A stretch of DNA of 17,943 nt, from contig JAHFDX010000013.1 of NCBI GenBank assembly GCA_023248785.1, positions 1 through 17,943 on the forward strand, in the 5' to 3' direction. The notes below the pieces were generated by a model. It saw only the letters and a program-made list of their open reading frames with translations, was not told the origin of the DNA and searched no databases. The DNA is from Myxococcales bacterium (GTDB taxonomy: Bacteria; Myxococcota_A; Polyangia; Polyangiales; Polyangiaceae). Made by a program: the position numbers and the translations under genes. Position 1 is the first letter of the stretch, and every line of letters begins with the position of its first letter. Shown here piece by piece: positions 13,887 to 17,943 of the stretch.

Positions 13887-14306
13887 TCCAACTGGGAGCT
13901 TTCCACGGGTCGCGCCACATCGGTTTTGGAGCGCTTCTATGAGGTTCATCGGTTCAAAGCGGAGAAACTCTCCGCGGCGGGATATTCCGAGTTCAAGCCG
14001 ATCGCTCCGAATGACTCAGCCGAAGGGCGTGCGAAGAACCGTCGAGTGGAAATCGTGCTCGTTTCGGGTAGCGAGGTCAGCCTTGACGATGTGCCCGTTG
14101 AACCTGAGCCGCCAGCAGGTGCGGCGCATGCAACAACGCCCGACGTGAACGGCGACCATGCATCGGATGCAGGTGCAGCTCCTGGCCACGATCAGGCTGG
14201 TGCGGCTCCACCTGGCCACGATCAAACGGGGCACACGCCCGCACCACACGACTCGCACAACGAGACGAAGGGAGCGCCGGATCATGGGAAGGAACACCAT
14301 CCATGA
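13887..14306 (+). pseudogene. motB: C-terminal remainder of motB, same frame, after the TAG
   Basis: The 139 codons after the TAG continue MotB without any shift: SNWELSTGRATSVLERFYEV, then AAGYSEFKPIAPND and AKNRRVEIVLV, the end of the OmpA-like domain including the NRRVEI motif. Without the TAG, MotB would be 332 residues. No start codon with a ribosome binding site is visible, so this part is probably made only by readthrough. After the domain comes a tail of about 75 residues rich in His, Asp, Gly, Ala and Pro (PGHDQ repeated 30 bases apart, ending GKEHHP), not found in ordinary MotB. The frame ends at TGA 14304-14306, which overlaps the next gene as ATGA. Confidence 0.75.
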
Positions 14307-14830
14307 CACGGGCCTTCGTCACAGGTTTGGCGCTCACCGCCGCCATGGCAACGGCGGTCCCCGCGCTCGCACAACGAGTCACCGTCGGAGGTGATATCTC
14401 CTTACATACGGGACTCGAGGGTGGCGATCCGGGTCTCGGAAAAATGATCTTCCGTCGTGCACGAACTCGCCTCGCGGTGGGGATCGACTTTCAACTCGAC
14501 GAGGATCCAAATGGCGTCTTCGGCGTGCGCCCATTTGCGGAGCTCGAACCATCGGCCTCTTTCGGTACGGAGCTGCGCTACGGGCGCTCGCTCGGAAAGT
14601 GGCTCATGCCGTTCGCGGGTGTGAGCACCATACTCGCGCCGCACACACTCTTTGGATTCGTGGCTGGCCTTCAGGTGCGCGTGCCCATGGGGCAAAGCGC
14701 GTTCTTCATTGAGCCCTCATTCTCAGCAATGCCGTTTGGTACCGATCTTCCCGGCGAACGTGTTCTTATTTGGGGTCTCGTCGGCGTGGGTTTCCGCACC
14801 AATCTCTTTTCGCCGCCGGTAGGAGAGTAA
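14303..14830 (+). CDS. Predicted outer-membrane beta-barrel-like secreted protein, unknown function
   Basis: Not a recognised flagellar gene. The 175-residue product has a clear signal peptide (TGLALTAAMATAVPALAQ, cleavage after about residue 24). The mature part alternates short hydrophobic and polar strands (RARTRLAVGIDFQLDED, FGTELRYGRSLGKWLMPFAGVSTI, FGFVAGLQVRVPMGQSAFFIE, LIWGLVGVGFRTNLF), like a small outer-membrane beta-barrel. It does not end in Phe/Trp, so barrel insertion is not certain. The ATG overlaps the motB frame end as ATGA and the gene is three bases before the next one, so it is part of the stator transcript. A role in the motor or its passage through the envelope is only a guess from location. 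Confidence 0.7.
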   Translation: MTRAFVTGLALTAAMATAVPALAQRVTVGGDISLHTGLEGGDPGLGKMIFRRARTRLAVGIDFQLDEDPNGVFGVRPFAELEPSASFGTELRYGRSLGKWLMPFAGVSTILAPHTLFGFVAGLQVRVPMGQSAFFIEPSFSAMPFGTDLPGERVLIWGLVGVGFRTNLFSPPVGE

Positions 14831-14833
14831 GCG

Positions 14834-15277
14834 ATGCGAATGCGCGTAGCCGTAGTGCTGAGCTCGATCGCGATGGTCTACGTGCTCGCGAGTGCGTCGT
14901 GCCTCCAGATCAATGAGTGTATTCGCTTGTCCGACTGCAAGAACGGCGAGACATGCTCCGCGGGCAAGTGCGTGCTCGTTCCGGTCGACGCCGGCGCGGC
15001 GACCGACGGCAGCAACGGTGGCGATGTCGTCACAAGCGACACCGGATCGTCCGACGCAACGGACGCGAGTGATTCGGGCGACGTGGACGCAGGCGATGCG
15101 GCTCTCGATGCAGACGCCGCCGCAGATGCCGATGCGACGACCGATGCTGATGCGGCAGCCGATGCAGACGCCGCCGCAGATGCCGATGCGACGACCGATG
15201 CTGATGCGGCAGCCGATGCAGACGCCGCCTCTGACGCAGCAACGGATGCCGATGCAAGTGATACCGGCGGCGGCTGA
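14834..15277 (+). CDS. Cys-rich exported protein with long Asp/Ala repeat, possible lipoprotein
   Basis: Function unknown. The 147-residue product has an N-terminal hydrophobic segment (VAVVLSSIAMVYVLASAS) ending at Cys23, which could be a lipidation site although the lipobox (SASC) is poor. Cys29, 35, 41 and 46 follow in a small module (NECIRLSDCKNGETCSAGKC). The rest, from about residue 50, is almost only Asp, Ala, Ser and Thr, with DADAAADADATTDADAAA repeated. Such short Cys modules plus Asp/Ala tails are familiar from myxobacterial surface proteins. GGAGAG lies six bases before the ATG. Sits between the barrel-like gene and flgG. The repeat is strongly acidic and could bind divalent cations; this is inference. 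Confidence 0.72.
   Translation: MRMRVAVVLSSIAMVYVLASASCLQINECIRLSDCKNGETCSAGKCVLVPVDAGAATDGSNGGDVVTSDTGSSDATDASDSGDVDAGDAALDADAAADADATTDADAAADADAAADADATTDADAAADADAASDAATDADASDTGGG
15107..15229 (+). repeat. 54-base perfect tandem repeat coding for 18 residues
   Basis: Two identical 54-base units (15107-15160 and 15161-15214) are followed by the first 15 bases of a third (15215-15229). Each encodes DADAAADADATTDADAAA. The unit length is a multiple of three, so gain or loss of copies keeps the frame. Identity at the base level, including synonymous positions, points to recent duplication. Confidence 0.95.
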
Positions 15278-15313
15278 GCTACTTCGCTCGCCACACCATG
15301 TCATCCTTCGGGA

Positions 15314-15328
15314 GGGCACGCCCCATGC
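15314..15328 (+). promoter_or_regulatory. Predicted sigma54 promoter of flgG
   Basis: GGGCACG-CCCC-ATGC followed by A: six of seven -24 positions match and the -12 element has one mismatch, with GG and GC ten bases apart. The predicted transcription start is near 15340, three bases before the flgG ATG. The distance from the -24 GG to the start codon is the same as at flgB (27 bases). Lies in the 65-base gap after the Asp/Ala-repeat gene, so it would start the flgG-flgA-flgH transcript. Confidence 0.65.
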
Positions 15329-15342
15329 ATCTCTGTTGACCC

Positions 15343-16128
15343 ATGTTCCGTTCCCTCAACGTCGCCGCTACCGGCATGAGTGCGCAAGAGGCGCAGCTGG
15401 ATGCCATATCCAACAACCTCGCGAATGCGAACACCACTGGTTACAAGAAGATGCGAGCCGACTTCCAGGACCTCGCCTACCAGACGATTCGCGGAGCAGG
15501 TTCCCAAACAGGCTCCAACGCACAATCCCCGACGGGCCTTCAACTCGGCTCCGGCGTTCGCCTCGTCGCAACTACGCGCCTCGAGCAGCAAGGAACGATC
15601 AAAACCACGGGAAATCCCTACGATCTCGCGATTGAAGGCAAGGGGTATTTCGTGGTCACACAACCCGATGGACAACCGGCGTACACGCGCGCGGGGAACT
15701 TCCGCGTCGACAATCAGGGGCGCCTAACGACTTCCGAAGGGTTCCCGTTAAATCCTCCCATCACGGTTCCCGCTGACTCGCAGAGCGTCAATGTGGGCGC
15801 AGACGGCACTGTGTCGGTCACCACACGAACGCAAGCCACCGCTCAGCAGGTTGGCCAACTTCAAACGGCGAACTTCGTGAATCCAGCCGGGCTCTCGGGC
15901 ATTGGCCACAGTCTGTTCACCCCGACCGGCGCAAGCGGCGACGCGCAAGTGGGTCAGCCGGGAACCGATGGTCGCGGTGGCCTGCTCCAAGGTGCCGTGG
16001 AATCATCCAACGTCGAAGTCGTCGAAGAAATGGTGGCAATGATTGCGGCGCAACGCGCCTACGAAATCAACACCAAGGTGGTCGCTGCAGCAGACGAAAT
16101 GCTGCGCAACGCCACGCAGATGCGATGA
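15343..16128 (+). CDS. flgG: Flagellar distal rod protein FlgG
   Basis: FlgG forms the distal rod, the drive shaft through the P and L rings. The 261-residue product has the FlgG length and order of motifs: MFRSLNVAATGMSAQEAQLD, NNLANANTTGYKKMRADFQD, YDLAIEGKGYFVV, YTRAGNFRVDNQG, and the C-terminal VESSNVEVVEEMVAMIAAQR. The segment QDLAYQTIRGAGS after the N-terminal helix is FlgG-specific. The ATG has no ribosome binding site nearby (nearest GGGAGG is about 27 bases away and inside the promoter). Its stop overlaps flgA as ATGA. No flgF precedes it. Confidence 0.96.
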   Translation: MFRSLNVAATGMSAQEAQLDAISNNLANANTTGYKKMRADFQDLAYQTIRGAGSQTGSNAQSPTGLQLGSGVRLVATTRLEQQGTIKTTGNPYDLAIEGKGYFVVTQPDGQPAYTRAGNFRVDNQGRLTTSEGFPLNPPITVPADSQSVNVGADGTVSVTTRTQATAQQVGQLQTANFVNPAGLSGIGHSLFTPTGASGDAQVGQPGTDGRGGLLQGAVESSNVEVVEEMVAMIAAQRAYEINTKVVAAADEMLRNATQMR

Positions 16129-16949
16129 GGCCCGCCGTGCGCAACACCGTATTGCTCGTATTCGCGATGGTTGCGATTGCGCCCGATGGCTCCGCACGAG
16201 GAACCGCGCGCAAAGGCAAAAAGAATCGGCCCGCGCAGATCGCGCCAACTGAGGCGCAACCGAAGTTGGCGAAGAAACAAGAGATCCCAGAATTCACCAT
16301 CGAGGGCGCCCGGATCATCGTCTCTGACTGCCTTCCCTCCATCGAAGGCGCCGCACGCACGATCGACATGGGACCTTCTCCGACGCCTGGACAATCGCGT
16401 CTCGTCAGTCGCGGAGAGCTTGAATCTGTCCTGAAGCGCCATGCTATCACCGACGTTCCGTCAGACATCCCAACGCTCACCCGAATTAAGCGCGCCGGCA
16501 AAATAGTCGCGCCAAGTGAAATTGCGGGCGTCGTCGAGATCGATGTTCAAAAGAACCTGAAGCGAGGAATCACGCTTGTTCGCGTTGAGTCCACGCACGA
16601 GGTTTTCGTTGCCAAGAATGCAACACCGCAAGTTGCAATTCTCCCACTCTTTCCGCACCAAAAAGGGCCATTTCGAACTTCAATCACGGTGGACTTTGTC
16701 GACGGAAGCAACACGCCGGTGCGCACATTTGTCACCGCGGAGTTCAACATTAGCGAAGAGGGCGCAACACCTGAAGTGCCCCGCAACACGCACGTCAACG
16801 CAGTCATTCGCCAGCATGGCCTGCAAATCGCAACGTCGGCACTGACGCTTAGCGATGCGAGTGTCGGTGACGTCATCAACGTTCAGCTTTCTACCAACAA
16901 GGTCGTACGCGCGAAGCTCGTCAGCCGAGACGCCGCGGACATCCTCTGA
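16125..16949 (+). CDS. flgA: Flagellar P-ring assembly chaperone FlgA
   Basis: FlgA is a periplasmic chaperone needed to assemble FlgI into the P ring. The 274-residue product has a signal peptide (NTVLLVFAMVAIAPDGSA) and then a basic linker. The C-terminal SAF/ChapFlgA region includes the segment ATPQVAILPLFPHQKGPFRT and the closing DASVGDVINVQLSTNKVVRAKLVS, which matches the family's G-D-x-I-x-V ending. It is longer than many FlgA proteins (about 220) because of the N-terminal linker and middle insert, and the middle is divergent. Overlaps flgG by four bases and precedes flgH and flgI, its substrate gene. Confidence 0.85.
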   Translation: MRPAVRNTVLLVFAMVAIAPDGSARGTARKGKKNRPAQIAPTEAQPKLAKKQEIPEFTIEGARIIVSDCLPSIEGAARTIDMGPSPTPGQSRLVSRGELESVLKRHAITDVPSDIPTLTRIKRAGKIVAPSEIAGVVEIDVQKNLKRGITLVRVESTHEVFVAKNATPQVAILPLFPHQKGPFRTSITVDFVDGSNTPVRTFVTAEFNISEEGATPEVPRNTHVNAVIRQHGLQIATSALTLSDASVGDVINVQLSTNKVVRAKLVSRDAADIL

Positions 16950-16965
16950 CCCATCGAGGACGTTC

Positions 16966-17688
16966 ATGAAGTTTGGGACGAAAAAAGCTGCAAGCACCCT
17001 AATCATTTGCGCCGGATTGCTCTTCCTTCTCGAAGGCTGCGGCGGGGCAAATCACATCAAGGGCTTCGTTCCGCGCAATCGTAACTACGCGCCGGGCGCA
17101 TATGCGGCCGCACAGGCCGAAGCGCGTCCAAGCACGGGTTCGCTATTCAGCGAAGCAGCCGGCGGCCTTCTCATCGACACACGAGCGGCGCGCGTAGGGG
17201 ACATCGTGATTGTTCACATCGACGAACAGGCCGACGCCAAGGGCGACGCAACAACCAAGCTCACACGCACCAGCAAAAAATCGATTGGTGCCGAGAACAT
17301 CGCAGGCCTCATCCCAGCCATTAAGCGTATGAGTCCTGACATCGATCCCGCCAAACTCCTGGCGCTTGCAAGTTCAAGCGAGTTCGCGGGTGACGGTGCA
17401 ACCACGCGCAAAGGCCAGCTCTCCGGCAACATCGCAGTTCGCGTGAAGCAAACGATGCCCAATGGCGATCTCTACCTTGAGGGAACCAAGGTCGTCATGA
17501 TCAACAACGAGGAGTACCACCTCTACGTTTCAGGCCTCGTTCGCCAGGCGGACGTGGGTCAGGACAACACGGTGCCCTCCTCGCGCCTAGCCGACGCCCA
17601 GGTCGAGTTTACCGGACGTGGCGACATCGCCGACCAACAGGACCGCGGGTGGCTTGGGAAGTTCCTCGATGCGATCAACCCGTTCTGA
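16966..17688 (+). CDS. flgH: Flagellar L-ring lipoprotein FlgH
   Basis: FlgH forms the L ring in the outer membrane. From ATG 16966 the product is 240 residues, with a lipoprotein signal ending LLEGC (Cys25), then GSLFSEAAGGLLIDTRAARVGDIVIVHIDE, QLSGNIAVRVKQTMPNGDLYLEG, VSGLVRQADV, and DAQVEFTGRGDIADQQDRGWL, ending NPF with the usual final Phe. The Glu at -2 of the lipobox is unusual. The start is set by GAGG six bases upstream; the frame is open further to 16855 inside flgA, but that part is shadow. Its stop is 69 bases before flgI. Confidence 0.94.
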   Translation: MKFGTKKAASTLIICAGLLFLLEGCGGANHIKGFVPRNRNYAPGAYAAAQAEARPSTGSLFSEAAGGLLIDTRAARVGDIVIVHIDEQADAKGDATTKLTRTSKKSIGAENIAGLIPAIKRMSPDIDPAKLLALASSSEFAGDGATTRKGQLSGNIAVRVKQTMPNGDLYLEGTKVVMINNEEYHLYVSGLVRQADVGQDNTVPSSRLADAQVEFTGRGDIADQQDRGWLGKFLDAINPF

Positions 17689-17714
17689 GCCATATCTAAT
17701 CGGTGAGATCGGGC

Positions 17715-17729
17715 GGGCGCGCCCGTTGC
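17715..17729 (+). promoter_or_regulatory. Predicted sigma54 promoter of flgI
   Basis: GGGCGCG-CCCG-TTGC followed by A: GG and GC are ten bases apart, the -12 element is perfect and the -24 element has two mismatches. The predicted transcription start is near 17741, a 17-base leader containing GAGG at 17745-17748 before the flgI ATG at 17758. The -24 half is part of a GC palindrome, so part of the match could be chance. Confidence 0.55.
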
Positions 17730-17757
17730 AATCGAATTCTCTAGAGGTGTAGTCAAC

Positions 17758-17943
17758 ATGCGACGAGAACCTGTGAGTTTCTTCATTCGTATCCTCGCAT
17801 GCGCGTTCTTGGCGCTCCTCACCATGACGCGTCCCGCATCAGCCGATCGCTTGCGCGACCTCTGCGACGTCGAAGGCGTCCGCGAAAATCAGCTCATCGG
17901 ATACTCAATTGTCACAGGTCTTCAGGGCACAGGCGACGACCCT
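17758..17943 (+). CDS. flgI: Flagellar P-ring protein FlgI (partial, runs off the right edge)
   Basis: FlgI forms the P ring in the peptidoglycan layer. Only the first 62 codons are in the window. They show a signal peptide (FFIRILACAFLALLTMTRPASA, cleavage near residue 29) and then the hallmark FlgI start DRLRDLCDVEGVRENQLIGY, followed by SIVTGLQGTGDD (usually GLVVGLNGTGD). The ATG has GAGG nine bases upstream. The usual alanine in DLADVQG is Cys here. Identification is secure despite truncation by the window edge. Confidence 0.93.
   Translation, partial: MRREPVSFFIRILACAFLALLTMTRPASADRLRDLCDVEGVRENQLIGYSIVTGLQGTGDDP

Noticed and set aside
15107..15229. Possible CRISPR array
   Set aside because: The 54-base units are directly adjacent with no unique spacers and lie inside a coding frame.
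14878..15294. Ala/Ser-repeat minus-strand frame
   Set aside because: Same cause: the antisense reading of the GAT/GCN-rich repeat stays open by composition.
14723..15319. 198-residue minus-strand frame with Cys/Ile/Gly repeats
   Set aside because: Its repeats are the complement of the 54-base Asp/Ala coding repeat, so it is a shadow.

Overview
This window is a chromosomal flagellar cluster. It holds basal body, export apparatus, hook, stator and P/L-ring genes in two divergent blocks. Several things point to a Gram-negative deltaproteobacterium-like organism, probably Myxococcota: genes for the L-ring (flgH), P-ring (flgI) and P-ring chaperone (flgA); an NtrC-type sigma54 activator inside the cluster; a FlbD-type protein next to motAB; moderately high GC; and a short Cys-rich protein with a long Asp/Ala repeat of a kind common in myxobacteria. 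The phylum is inferred from protein style only, and no marker gene is present.

Minus-strand block, in transcription order: a stand-alone sigma54 activator (10271 to 9201), its terminator (9121 to 9090), a predicted sigma54 promoter, then fliF-fliG-fliH-fliI-fliJ, a second predicted sigma54 promoter, then flgD-flgE-fliL-fliM. Genes overlap or nearly touch, and fliH and fliI appear to use TTG starts. No fliK lies between fliJ and flgD. The window ends just after fliM.

A divergent control region (10272 to 10702) has several dyads and a strong sigma54 box in front of flgB. Plus-strand block: flgB, flgC, fliE, a terminator, a short interspersed repeat, then flbD-motA-motB, two non-flagellar envelope genes (a predicted outer-membrane barrel protein and an Asp/Ala-repeat protein), then flgG-flgA-flgH and the start of flgI, which runs off the right edge.

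Read by eye, seven -24/-12 sigma54 boxes (GG, 10 bases, GC or once GT) sit directly before fliF, flgD, flgB, flgC, flbD, flgG and flgI. This implies that the activator gene drives most of the cluster. Three of them (flgD, flgB, flgG) place the predicted transcription start only 2 to 3 bases before the start codon, which would make those messages essentially leaderless.

The most striking defect is in motB. An in-frame TAG falls inside the conserved peptidoglycan-binding motif, and the rest of the domain continues in the same frame for another 139 codons.
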